64,000 nt of DNA from Atopomonas sediminilitoris (GTDB taxonomy: Bacteria; Pseudomonadota; Gammaproteobacteria; Pseudomonadales; Pseudomonadaceae): the NCBI RefSeq assembly GCF_022601735.1, contig NZ_JAKUMM010000010.1, positions 1 to 64,000 of the forward strand, in the 5' to 3' direction. The number at the start of each line of letters is the position of its first letter. The first letter of the stretch is position 1. Positions 16,013 to 24,156 of this stretch are shown here, one piece after another. The notes under the pieces were generated by a model. The model worked only from the letters and a program-made list of their open reading frames with translations. It searched no databases and was not told the origin of the DNA. The translations under genes were made by a program, and so were the position numbers.

Positions 16013-16602
16013 CTCTTTGGCTGCCGTTATTTCCGCTTAACACCGTGTTATTCCCGGGCATGCGCTTGAGTTTGCAGATCTTTGAAGCCCGCTACTTGGA
16101 TATGGTCAGCCGCTGCTTGCGCGATGGTGCAGGCTTTGGTGTGGTCAGTCTGATGGCAGGCGCGGAAGCGCCCAGCAGCGCAAGCGCGACGGTGCGCTTT
16201 GCTGCGCTGGGCTGCGAGGCGCGCATCATCGACTTTGATCAGCGTGACAACGGTTTGCTGGGCATTACCGTGCAAGGCGTGCGGCGCTTTATTGTGCGCG
16301 ACACCGAGGTCAATGCGGCCAACTTGAATCAAGCGCAGGTCGATTGGCTCAGCGAAGAAGAGCCCCTGCCGTTGCAGCGCGAACACACCGAGTTGGCGGC
16401 GATCATGCAGGCCTTGGCTGAGCACCCGAGCGTCAAGGCTTTGGGCATGCCCAGCGTGGCCGATTCGCAACAGGCGTTGAGTTACGCTTTGGCGTACTTG
16501 TTACCCCTAGAGCAAGAGCACAAGCTAGAACTGCTGTCGCTGAACCATGCCGCCGAGCGCTTGGCGCGCATTGAGGAACTCATCGCCTGGATGCAGCACT
16601 AG
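16009..16602 (+). CDS. Lon substrate-binding (LON-N) domain protein
   Basis: This 197-residue protein consists of a Lon N-terminal domain only: LPLFPLNTVLFPGMRLSLQIFEARY at the start, a beta-rich core, and a helical C-terminal half. There is no AAA+ or protease domain. Such free-standing LON-N proteins are widespread in proteobacteria and their role is unclear; substrate recognition or adaptor function is a guess. The start at 16009 overlaps the stop of the LrgB gene by 4 nt. It is convergent with the DedA-type gene. Confidence 0.85.
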   Translation: MTLWLPLFPLNTVLFPGMRLSLQIFEARYLDMVSRCLRDGAGFGVVSLMAGAEAPSSASATVRFAALGCEARIIDFDQRDNGLLGITVQGVRRFIVRDTEVNAANLNQAQVDWLSEEEPLPLQREHTELAAIMQALAEHPSVKALGMPSVADSQQALSYALAYLLPLEQEHKLELLSLNHAAERLARIEELIAWMQH

Positions 16603-16616
16603 CGCAGCAGCCCGAT

Positions 16617-17882
16617 CTAACCCGTTGTCACGCCTGCGGCTATTCCCAGCACCAAGCCGACTAAGCCGATGCATAGCGTCGAGCCTTTCAGCGCTGGCAA
16701 GGGCGTGCGCCATTGCAGTAGCGCTTGGCTGCTGGCCACGCCCGTGCAGGCGATTAGCGCGACCGCGTGGACTTCGCTCAGCGGCGCGCTAACGGTTTGC
16801 CAATCGCCAGCATAGAGCGGCGCAAGCAATAGCGGCATGGCCACTAAGCTGAGCGTGGCAAGCCAAGCAAGACGCGCCCGCGCCGGTAAACGACGCCCGA
16901 GTAACACGCCGAGCGTGAGCGGCACCATTAAGGCCAGGGTGAGCGCGACGTGCGTTGCGCTTAACACCGGTGGCGCAAGGGTGAGGCCAAGCAGCGCTTG
17001 TATCCCAGTACTGATTAGCCCTGCGCAGACAATAAACAGCGCCGGCAACGGTGCGCGGCCAGCGCACAACGCCAGACATAAAGCAGCTAAGCCGGCGAGC
17101 AGTGCAGGGACATCGAGCATCGCCACGACAAAACCTGCACCGCGCGCAAGCATTGCACTCTGCAGTGCTGGCAAAGCCTGTAAGACGAAGCTATCTAGCT
17201 CAGCAAAGTGCTTGCGACTAACCAGTAACACGATCAAGCACAAGGCGCTGGCCAATGCCGTCACTGCCGCGCTGTGGCGGTAGTTGCGCGCGCCAAGGCC
17301 AATCCCTATCGCCAGCGGTGAGCACAACAGCAACGTGCTTGCTCCCGCCTGCCACCATACCGCCTGCGGGATGTCCAACTGCATGGCGGCGCCGGTCAGC
17401 CAGCCCGGTGTGATATACGCCACGGCCCAGCCGGCGGCGGCGAGCAGGCTGACGAAGATGAAGTGCATGCGGGGCATGTCCAGCATGCCAGCAATCATCG
17501 GCAGCATCGGGCGCAAAGGGCCAATAAAGCGGCCAATTAATAAGCTCAGCATGCCGTAGCGGGCAAAGAAGCGCTCGGCATGGCTGATCCACTCAGGGTG
17601 CTGGCGAAAGGGCTTTAGGCGGCGAATGTCTTGATGAAAGTAACGCCCTAAAGCAAACGACAGCGCATCGCCAAGCAAGGCGCCGGCGTAGGCCAAGCCC
17701 AAGGCGCTGGGTAAACTAAGCGCGCCGGCACCGGCCAAGCTACTGGCCGCAAACAGCAGCACGACCCCCGGAATAAGCACGCCGGCCACGGCCAAGCATT
17801 CAAGGCAGGCAATTAAAAAAATTGCTAGCCCGAGCCATATCGGGTGAAGCGTGAGCAGGCTGATGACGGCGTCAAAACTCAT
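16617..17882 (-). CDS. DedA-family membrane protein with a degenerate PAP2-like C-terminal half
   Basis: The 421-residue protein has an N-terminal DedA/SNARE-associated domain (about residues 10-190): IPGVVLLFAASSLAG, GALLGDALSFALGRY and ERFFARYGMLSLLIGRFIGPLRPMLPMIAG with the conserved RF-x-P region. DedA proteins act in lipid-carrier (undecaprenyl phosphate) recycling and envelope integrity. The C-terminal half (about 215-420) is another bundle of about eight helices. It lies where fused PAP2 phosphatases occur, but I cannot find the Lys-x6-Arg-Pro, Ser-Gly-His or Ser-Arg/His-x3-Asp motifs; only SATH and weak remnants remain. ATG 17882 is used; longer starts overlap the divergent methyltransferase leader. 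Confidence 0.78.
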   Translation of the reverse strand: MSFDAVISLLTLHPIWLGLAIFLIACLECLAVAGVLIPGVVLLFAASSLAGAGALSLPSALGLAYAGALLGDALSFALGRYFHQDIRRLKPFRQHPEWISHAERFFARYGMLSLLIGRFIGPLRPMLPMIAGMLDMPRMHFIFVSLLAAAGWAVAYITPGWLTGAAMQLDIPQAVWWQAGASTLLLCSPLAIGIGLGARNYRHSAAVTALASALCLIVLLVSRKHFAELDSFVLQALPALQSAMLARGAGFVVAMLDVPALLAGLAALCLALCAGRAPLPALFIVCAGLISTGIQALLGLTLAPPVLSATHVALTLALMVPLTLGVLLGRRLPARARLAWLATLSLVAMPLLLAPLYAGDWQTVSAPLSEVHAVALIACTGVASSQALLQWRTPLPALKGSTLCIGLVGLVLGIAAGVTTG

Positions 17883-18005
17883 GGTGGTCGGGTCGTCTTC
17901 GCGGTGGCGGTGGGCAAACCAAGGTTGGGCGCACGGCGATGGCGATTGTGTGGCCATCGGCAGGGGCATAGGCTGGGCGATCATAACAAAAAGCCGGACC
18001 CGTCC

Positions 18006-18875
18006 ATGCCCAGTATTCCGTTGCCCGCTACCTCACGACGCGAGAGCGCGCACATCTCCCCCAGTGCGCATTACACCGGCTTTGTCTGGTTTCGCCATGG
18101 CTTGAGCGAGGCGCCGTTCGCCAGTGACTTTGGCCGCTTTGCGCATCGCGTGTTGCGGCCGGTGACGTGGGGTGCGCGGCGTTTTTTTGGTTTGGACATC
18201 GAGCGTTTTTTGCTGCAACGGCATTTGTTGATCGATGCCCGACTGGAGCAGACCATCGCGCGTGACGGGGTTACGCAAGTGGTTGAAATTGCTTGCGGCT
18301 TGTCGCCGCGTGGGCGGCGGATGCGCAAGCAATACCCGCAGCTGACTTACGTGGAGGCCGACCTGCCGGAGATGGCCAGCAGTAAGCGCGAACTGCTGCG
18401 AGTGCAGGGCTGGCTGGGGCCACGCCACCGCGTCGAGGCGGTGGATATCTTGGCCGACAGCGGCGAGTTGAGTTTGAGCGCGTTGTTCGCCGGTCTTGAT
18501 CGCAGCAAGCCTGTAGTGGTGATTACCGAGGGCCTGCTGAATTACTTCGAGCGGCCTGTGGTGGAGCGTTTTTGGCGCGCATTGGCGCAGCAATTACAGG
18601 CGTTTCCCGCGGCAACCTACCTGACGGAGCTGTATCCAGACCTGACGGAGCACCCGCGTTACCGACAGTTACGCTGGGGTGTCTGGTTGATAGGCAAGCT
18701 CACGCGCGGTGGCTATCCCTTGCATTACCAGACCGAGGCGGCGATTGCTGAGGCCGGTAAGACGTGTGGTTTCCGAGCGGTGCAGGTGTTGAATCCCGAC
18801 CAACAACCGGCAGCCTTGGGCTTGCCGCGCGGGCCGTTGGCCAGCTTGGTACGAATTGTCGAGGCGCGCTGCTGA
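18006..18875 (+). CDS. Class I SAM-dependent methyltransferase (leucine carboxyl methyltransferase family)
   Basis: The product is about 289 residues. It has the LCM/PPM1-type features: HYTGFVWFRHGLS near the N-terminus, the SAM motif VVEIACGLSPRGRRM, an acidic YVEADLPEM, and VVVITEGLLNYF. Bacterial members methylate carboxyl or O-groups of unknown small molecules. ATG 18006 is the best in-frame start, although its ribosome site is weak. It is divergent from the DedA-type gene (123 nt apart) and convergent with the alpha/beta hydrolase gene 18 nt downstream. Confidence 0.78.
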   Translation: MPSIPLPATSRRESAHISPSAHYTGFVWFRHGLSEAPFASDFGRFAHRVLRPVTWGARRFFGLDIERFLLQRHLLIDARLEQTIARDGVTQVVEIACGLSPRGRRMRKQYPQLTYVEADLPEMASSKRELLRVQGWLGPRHRVEAVDILADSGELSLSALFAGLDRSKPVVVITEGLLNYFERPVVERFWRALAQQLQAFPAATYLTELYPDLTEHPRYRQLRWGVWLIGKLTRGGYPLHYQTEAAIAEAGKTCGFRAVQVLNPDQQPAALGLPRGPLASLVRIVEARC

Positions 18876-18893
18876 TTGGCGTTGGGCGGCGGC

Positions 18894-20129
18894 CTAAGCG
18901 CTGGCGCGCAAGGCCGCTTCAGTATGCTGGGTGCTGAGCCAGCGTTGTAGTTGTGCGTCAGTCTCAGGGTTTAAGTGGGTAAACACAAAGGTGGCGCCGT
19001 GCGCGTCGGGGCGAATCAAGGCAAGGCTTTGCTCGCCCAACGCTGGGCAGCGCAATGTCCAATCGAGCGTGGCCGCGCAAGGCGGAAGTTCGGCGCGGAG
19101 TAGGCCGCCAAAATAGTTAATCTGCGCAAACTGTGCGTTAAAAACGCCAAGTGTCGGATGGCTTAACTCTGCCGTCAGCGCTGTGGTGATGTGCGGTTCT
19201 TGGCGGCGCTCCAGTCCGTCGAGTGAGGCTAGGTTGATGCGTGAGGTGTGCGGTGCTTGGGCGCTGACAGGCAGACCATGCAGAAAGGGGCCGTATAGGC
19301 TCAGGCAAGCATCGCGCTGTTCAAATTGCGCCAAATGATCGGCCTTGTGGATCAAGTAGGCTTCGGCTTGCGCGCAGTTGGCGGCAAAGGCGGCGTTTTC
19401 CCACGGTTGGGTGAAGTGGTCGTACTCGCCGGTAAACACCAGCGTGGGGCATTGCGGGTAGCCGCTAAAGCCTTGAAAGCTCAATAAGCGGTGGCTGTTT
19501 TGCCGGTAACGCTGCTGCGCGGAGTCGTCCATGCGCAAAATCTGTCGATGTAAGGCCTTGCGAAATCCCGCGCTGACATCCGTTTGCGCAAGGGCGAGAT
19601 GATTAATCAGCCCAGCCAGCGCACCGTTGGCAAAAGCCTCCAGCTCGCCACGCTCCAGCAAGGCGAGGGCTTGCTCGAGCAGGCGCCGCGAACCATCGCG
19701 ACCAAACTGGGTGACGCCAGCCAACAGTAAGCGCTCGCAACGCGCAGGGTGACGCACGGCAAACAGGGCGGCCAAGGCCGAGCCGTAAGACAAGCCCACC
19801 GCCTTGACGTGGGTCACGTCCAGCGCAGCCAAGCTGGCATTGAGTAAGTCGGCCAAGTCTTCCAGGGTTAAATCAGGGGCTTGTTGTTCGTTACACCCCT
19901 GTGATGGCAGATCGATCAACAGCACCGGATGCTCATCAAGCAGCGTTTCAATTTCGCTGGCGAACGAGCGAAAGCTTTGGAACGCCCCACCAAGCAATAG
20001 CACTGGCGCGCGCTGGTCGGCGGCGTCTCGTGCGAAGGCTTGGTAATGCACTTGCCATGGCCCGATCAGCAGTTGCTCGGGCGCTTCGCTCAAGCGCTGC
20101 GGGTTGAAGTCGAGCTGATAATGCAACAT
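18894..20129 (-). CDS. Alpha/beta hydrolase with C-terminal PilZ-like domain
   Basis: The 411-residue protein has an N-terminal alpha/beta hydrolase (about residues 25-280) with a complete Ser-Asp-His triad: S114 in GLSYGS, D237 in TGEYDHF and H265 in KADHLAQFE. Residues about 305-400 form a separate beta-rich tail that looks like PilZ: an ERRQ start, then Q-I-N-Y-F-G-G-L-L in the place of the D/N-x-S-x-x-G motif, and a terminal FTHLNPETDAQLQRWL helix. The RxxxR half of the c-di-GMP motif is not intact. The domain call is my inference from sequence. ATG 20129 has GGGA upstream. The substrate is unknown. Confidence 0.75.
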   Translation of the reverse strand: MLHYQLDFNPQRLSEAPEQLLIGPWQVHYQAFARDAADQRAPVLLLGGAFQSFRSFASEIETLLDEHPVLLIDLPSQGCNEQQAPDLTLEDLADLLNASLAALDVTHVKAVGLSYGSALAALFAVRHPARCERLLLAGVTQFGRDGSRRLLEQALALLERGELEAFANGALAGLINHLALAQTDVSAGFRKALHRQILRMDDSAQQRYRQNSHRLLSFQGFSGYPQCPTLVFTGEYDHFTQPWENAAFAANCAQAEAYLIHKADHLAQFEQRDACLSLYGPFLHGLPVSAQAPHTSRINLASLDGLERRQEPHITTALTAELSHPTLGVFNAQFAQINYFGGLLRAELPPCAATLDWTLRCPALGEQSLALIRPDAHGATFVFTHLNPETDAQLQRWLSTQHTEAALRASA

Positions 20130-20214
20130 CCGGAGTTCCCTGGGGCGCGCGGCTGGCGGCAGTGGCCAGCGCGTTATCGTTCTTATGAGTGGGTCACGTT
20201 ACGGCGCAGGCTTG

Positions 20215-20248
20215 CCCTTGTTCACCCAACCTTTTTTGGGTGCAAGGG
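20215..20248 (+). repeat. Hairpin in the leader of the SdiA-regulated-type gene
   Basis: CCCTTG-TT-CACCCAA pairs with TTGGGTG-CAAGGG around a short pyrimidine loop, giving a 13-bp stem with a 2-nt bulge. It lies in the 249-nt gap between the divergent hydrolase and the gene at 20379. Its role is unknown; it could be a leader structure or an attenuator. Confidence 0.35.
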
Positions 20249-20378
20249 GCGTCGCGGGCGCGCTTGGGAACTTGTCCGCTGGCGTTGTGGTCGGAAGTAA
20301 CCTTTGGCAGTGCTTTCACGCAAGCGTCATGCGGCGTGCATAGGCTGGCTGCCTATCAGTTTGAGCAGAGGTGCAGTC

Positions 20379-21308
20379 GTGCAAACGAGGGTTGTAAGTG
20401 TTGCTAATAAACGAGGTGTGCAAGCCGGTGTGTTGGCCTTGCTGCTGATGCTAGGTAGCTGGGGCGCGGTCCGTGCGGGCGAATTGCCGTGGTTAACCCA
20501 TAGCTGGTTTAGCTTAAATACGTGGTGGCAGGGTTCGTCTCCTGTGGGCACCGGTGTTTGGTTGAATGACTATCAGGTCGTGCTCGATGGCGTGGCGCTG
20601 CCTGATGTAGAAGGCTTGTCGGATGTGCAGTACGACCCACAGCGGCAGCAGTTGTGGGCCTTGATTGATCGTCCTGCACAGCTGTTGCGGTTGTCGCTAC
20701 AAGGCGAAGTGTTGCAGCGCATTGAGCTTAACGGCATGGGCGATGCGGAGGCTTTGACCTTGGCGGGTGAGCATCGGCTGGTGGTGGCGGATGAGCGTCT
20801 GCAGCGTTTGTACTCACTGGATATCGACCAGTTGCCGGCGAGTCTCGATGTGGCGGATTTGCCACAGCTGACATTGGGTTTAGGGCGTAACGGCAACAAA
20901 GGGTTTGAGGGCCTTGGCTGGGACGAGTCGCAGCAGCGGCTGTGGGTGGCCAAAGAGCGTGATCCTAAGCAGCTTTTTTATGTGCAGGGCTTTCCCGATA
21001 TGGCCGCGGGCAACGTGGCGATTGAGGGTGATGCCGAGCGTGATCGCCGTTTGTTTGTGCGCGACTTGTCAGGGCTGCATGTTGATTCGCTTAGCGGCAA
21101 TCTGTTGTTGCTGTCGGATGAGTCGCAATTGTTGGTGGAGGTGGATCAGGCTGGGCGTCCGCAAAGCAGCTTGTCGTTGCGTCGAGGGCAGGCGGGGTTA
21201 AGTCAATCGATACCACAAGCCGAGGGTGTCAGCATGGACACTGCGGGCAACTTGTACGTGATCAGCGAGCCAAACTTGTTGTACGTGTTTGCACGGCAAG
21301 GCCGCTGA
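20379..21308 (+). CDS. SdiA-regulated-domain protein (YjiK-like), exported
   Basis: This 309-residue protein has a signal peptide (about residues 12-33, cleavage near AVRAG) followed by a beta-propeller of the SdiA-regulated/YjiK type. Repeated blades read VEGLSDVQYDPQRQQLWALID, ALTL..EHRLVVADE, GNKGFEGLGWDE and AEGVSMDTAGNLYVIS. Such proteins are periplasmic or envelope-bound and their ligand is not known. GTG 20379 is preferred because AGAGG lies 7 nt upstream and the signal peptide fits. Upstream in-frame ATGs have no ribosome site. It precedes proA on the same strand, with a 77-nt gap. Confidence 0.78.
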   Translation: MQTRVVSVANKRGVQAGVLALLLMLGSWGAVRAGELPWLTHSWFSLNTWWQGSSPVGTGVWLNDYQVVLDGVALPDVEGLSDVQYDPQRQQLWALIDRPAQLLRLSLQGEVLQRIELNGMGDAEALTLAGEHRLVVADERLQRLYSLDIDQLPASLDVADLPQLTLGLGRNGNKGFEGLGWDESQQRLWVAKERDPKQLFYVQGFPDMAAGNVAIEGDAERDRRLFVRDLSGLHVDSLSGNLLLLSDESQLLVEVDQAGRPQSSLSLRRGQAGLSQSIPQAEGVSMDTAGNLYVISEPNLLYVFARQGR

Positions 21309-21385
21309 TTTCGCGGCGACGCTCGAAAAGCACCCTGTAGGCTAGGTATACTCAGCCGTTTCGCTGAATGCTCTTGGGAAGCCCC

Positions 21386-22645
21386 ATGACTGAGTCTGTC
21401 CTCGCCTACATGCATAGCCTAGGTCGTGCTGCCCGTGCCGCCGCCCGTGTGGTGGCGCAAGCCAGTACGGCACAAAAGAACCAAGCCTTGCTGGCCGCGG
21501 CTGCGGCGCTGGATGCTGCACGCCCTGAGCTGGCGGCGGCCAACGCTAAAGACCTCGAAAACGGCCGCGCCAACGGTTTGGATGCGGCTTTGCTGGATCG
21601 TTTGGCGCTAACGCCGGCGCGTATCGACGGCATGATCGAGGGGCTACGCCAAGTCGCCACGCTGCCGGATCCGGTCGGTACTATTCGCGACATGACCTAC
21701 CGCCCGTCGGGTTTGCAGATCGGGCGTATGCGCGTCCCGCTGGGCGTCATCGGGATTATTTATGAGTCGCGCCCCAACGTGACCATTGATGCCGCCAGCC
21801 TGTGCTTAAAGTCTGGCAATGCAACGATTTTGCGCGGCGGCTCCGAGGCGATTCACTCCAATCAAGCGATTGCCGTGTGTATTCAGCAAGGGCTAGCCGA
21901 GGCTGGTTTGCCGGCGGCAGCGGTGCAAGTGGTTGAGACCACCGATCGCGAGGCGGTTGGCGCGCTGATCAGCATGCCGGAGTTTGTCGATGTCATCGTG
22001 CCGCGCGGCGGCAAGGGGCTGATCGAGCGAATCTCCCGTGATGCCCGCGTGCCAGTCATCAAGCACTTGGATGGCATTTGCCACGTGTATGTCAGTGCGG
22101 CCGCTGATTTGGTCATGGCGCAAGAGGTTGCTTTCAACGCCAAGTGTTATCGCTACGGCATTTGTGGTGCGATGGAAACCTTGCTGGTTGATCAAGCGAT
22201 TGCCGACGCCTTTTTGCCGGCGATGGCGGCGCGCTTTGCTGAGCACGGCGTCGAGCTGCGTGGCTGTGAGCGCAGCCAGCAGCTGATCAGTTGCCAAGCG
22301 GCCAGCGACGAAGATTGGGCGACCGAGTATTTGGCGCCGATCTTGGCCATTCGCGTAGTGGATGACATGGCGCAAGCCATTGAGCACATCAACCATTACG
22401 GCTCACACCACACCGACGCGATCGTGACCGATAACTTGAACCAGTCGCGCGCATTTATGGCCGAGGTCGACTCCAGCTCGGTGATGGTCAATGCGCCGAC
22501 CTGCTTTGCCGATGGCTTTGAGTACGGCTTGGGCGCCGAGATTGGTATTTCTACCGACAAAATCCACGCGCGTGGCCCCGTCGGCTTAGAAGGTTTGACC
22601 AGCGAGAAGTATGTGGTCATTGGCAGCGGACAGACGCGCGGCTAA
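21386..22645 (+). CDS. proA: Gamma-glutamyl phosphate reductase
   Basis: The 419-residue product matches ProA, the second enzyme of proline synthesis (NADPH reduction of gamma-glutamyl phosphate to glutamate semialdehyde). Family landmarks are [45 protein letters not shown] and the catalytic Cys in CYRYGICGA. The start is ATG 21386 with GGGA upstream. The stop overlaps the ATG of nadD. The partner kinase gene proB is 25 kb away in this window, as in Pseudomonas. Confidence 0.95.
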   Translation: MTESVLAYMHSLGRAARAAARVVAQASTAQKNQALLAAAAALDAARPELAAANAKDLENGRANGLDAALLDRLALTPARIDGMIEGLRQVATLPDPVGTIRDMTYRPSGLQIGRMRVPLGVIGIIYESRPNVTIDAASLCLKSGNATILRGGSEAIHSNQAIAVCIQQGLAEAGLPAAAVQVVETTDREAVGALISMPEFVDVIVPRGGKGLIERISRDARVPVIKHLDGICHVYVSAAADLVMAQEVAFNAKCYRYGICGAMETLLVDQAIADAFLPAMAARFAEHGVELRGCERSQQLISCQAASDEDWATEYLAPILAIRVVDDMAQAIEHINHYGSHHTDAIVTDNLNQSRAFMAEVDSSSVMVNAPTCFADGFEYGLGAEIGISTDKIHARGPVGLEGLTSEKYVVIGSGQTRG

Positions 22646-23295
22646 TGACCCAGCGCATCGGCCTGCTCGGCGGCACCTTTGACCCGATCCATCATGGCCA
22701 CCTGCGCGCTGCGCTCGAGGTGCGTGATGCGCTGGGGTTGGATCAGGTGCGCTTGATTCCGAGCGCGCGGCCACCGCATCGCGCTGTGCCGGGCGCCAAT
22801 GCCGAGCAACGCTTGGCAATGGTGCAGTTGGCGATTGCTGATGTGGCAGGTCTGTTTGCCGATGCGCGTGAACTAGAACGCGATGCGCCGTCGTACACCG
22901 TTGACACCTTGCTCTCGTTGCGTGCCGAGTTGGGTGGCGAGGTGCAGCTGATTTTATTGCTGGGCTGGGATGCTTTTTGTGGCTTGCCCACGTGGCATCG
23001 CTGGCAAAGCTTGCTCGAACTTGCACACCTATTGGTGCTGCAGCGCCCAGATCAGTCGGTGGAATTACCCGAGGCGCTGAAAGATTTACTCGCTGCCCGA
23101 ACGGTGTCGAGTCCTGCCGCGCTGGCGGGGCCGGCGGGGCAGATTAGTTTTATGCAACAAACACCGCTGGCTATCTCGGCCACGCACATTCGTGCGTTGT
23201 GTCAGGCGGGCCAGTCTATCGATTTTTTGCTGCCGTCTTCTGTGCAGCACTACATTGCCGCTCACGGACTGTACCGTGCCGCGGCACACTCATGA
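22645..23295 (+). CDS. nadD: Nicotinate-nucleotide adenylyltransferase
   Basis: This 216-residue adenylyltransferase converts nicotinate mononucleotide to deamido-NAD in NAD synthesis. The nucleotide-binding [13 protein letters not shown] and the C-terminal ISATHIR motifs are present, both hallmarks of NadD. The middle reads [19 protein letters not shown] where most relatives have a GxDxF-x-x-LPxW pattern. The ATG shares a base with the proA stop (TAATG), so translation is coupled. rsfS follows 14 nt downstream. Confidence 0.95.
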   Translation: MTQRIGLLGGTFDPIHHGHLRAALEVRDALGLDQVRLIPSARPPHRAVPGANAEQRLAMVQLAIADVAGLFADARELERDAPSYTVDTLLSLRAELGGEVQLILLLGWDAFCGLPTWHRWQSLLELAHLLVLQRPDQSVELPEALKDLLAARTVSSPAALAGPAGQISFMQQTPLAISATHIRALCQAGQSIDFLLPSSVQHYIAAHGLYRAAAHS

Positions 23296-23309
23296 GGTTT
23301 TAACGGGTT

Positions 23310-23669
23310 ATGCAAGCGGAACAATTGGTTGAACTGGCGGTAGCGGCCATCGAAGAAATTAAGGGTAAGGACATCATCACCCTCGATGTGCGCGAGAAAA
23401 CCAGCGTCACCGATTTTATGGTGATCGCCAGTGGTACCTCGGGCCGTCACGTGAAGTCGCTGGCTGACAACGTGATGATGCGCGCCAAAGAGCAGGGCGT
23501 GTCGCAACTGGGGGCCGAAGGCTTGGACAGTGGCGAGTGGGCGCTGATCGACCTTGGTGACGTGGTGGTGCATGTGATGCAGCCGACGGCGCGCGAGTTC
23601 TACGACCTTGAGCGTCTGTGGCAGAACACTGCGCAGCACCGTGCGCAGCAAGCCCCGCAAGGCGAATAA
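23310..23669 (+). CDS. rsfS: Ribosome silencing factor
   Basis: The 119-residue protein is a standard RsfS/DUF143: [39 protein letters not shown], then the [21 protein letters not shown] segment (longer conserved runs shortened to their cores). It binds L14 of the 50S subunit and blocks joining with 30S under starvation. It lies between nadD and rlmH, the usual Pseudomonas order. Confidence 0.95.
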   Translation: MQAEQLVELAVAAIEEIKGKDIITLDVREKTSVTDFMVIASGTSGRHVKSLADNVMMRAKEQGVSQLGAEGLDSGEWALIDLGDVVVHVMQPTAREFYDLERLWQNTAQHRAQQAPQGE

Positions 23670-23674
23670 GCCCG

Positions 23675-24142
23675 GTGAAGATTCGCCTGATTGCCGTCGG
23701 CACGCGCATGCCGCGTTGGGTGGAGGACGGTTGGCAAGAGTACGCCAAGCGTCTGCCGCCGGAGCTGACGCTGGAGTTGGTGGAAATCCCGCTATCCACG
23801 CGCGGTAAAAATGCCGATGTGGCGCGTCTGATCCATAAAGAAGGCGAGGCCATGTTGGCCAAGGTCGGCGGCGGTGAACGGATTGTCACCCTTGAGGTCG
23901 AAGGCAAGCCTTGGAGTACCGAGCAGCTGGCGCAATCATTAGATGGCTGGCGCTTGGATGCGCGCACGGTCAATTTAATGGTGGGCGGGCCGGAAGGCCT
24001 AGCGCCGGAAGTTTGCGCGCGCAGTGAGCAACGTTGGTCGCTGTCGCCGTTGACCTTGCCACACCCCTTGGTGCGTGTGTTGTTGGTTGAGCAGTTGTAT
24101 CGTGCCTGGACGGTGTTGTCCGGCCACCCTTATCACAAATAA
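23675..24142 (+). CDS. rlmH: 23S rRNA (pseudouridine1915-N3)-methyltransferase
   Basis: This 155-residue SPOUT-fold methyltransferase has the exact length of RlmH. It modifies pseudouridine 1915 in helix 69 on assembled 70S ribosomes. The SAM knot motif [12 protein letters not shown] and the C-terminal [23 protein letters not shown] region are visible. It starts with GTG at 23675 (VKIRLIAVG), 6 nt after the rsfS stop. Longer starts would run into rsfS. The PBP2 gene follows after 14 nt. Confidence 0.95.
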   Translation: MKIRLIAVGTRMPRWVEDGWQEYAKRLPPELTLELVEIPLSTRGKNADVARLIHKEGEAMLAKVGGGERIVTLEVEGKPWSTEQLAQSLDGWRLDARTVNLMVGGPEGLAPEVCARSEQRWSLSPLTLPHPLVRVLLVEQLYRAWTVLSGHPYHK

Positions 24143-24156
24143 GACCAGACCCCTCG

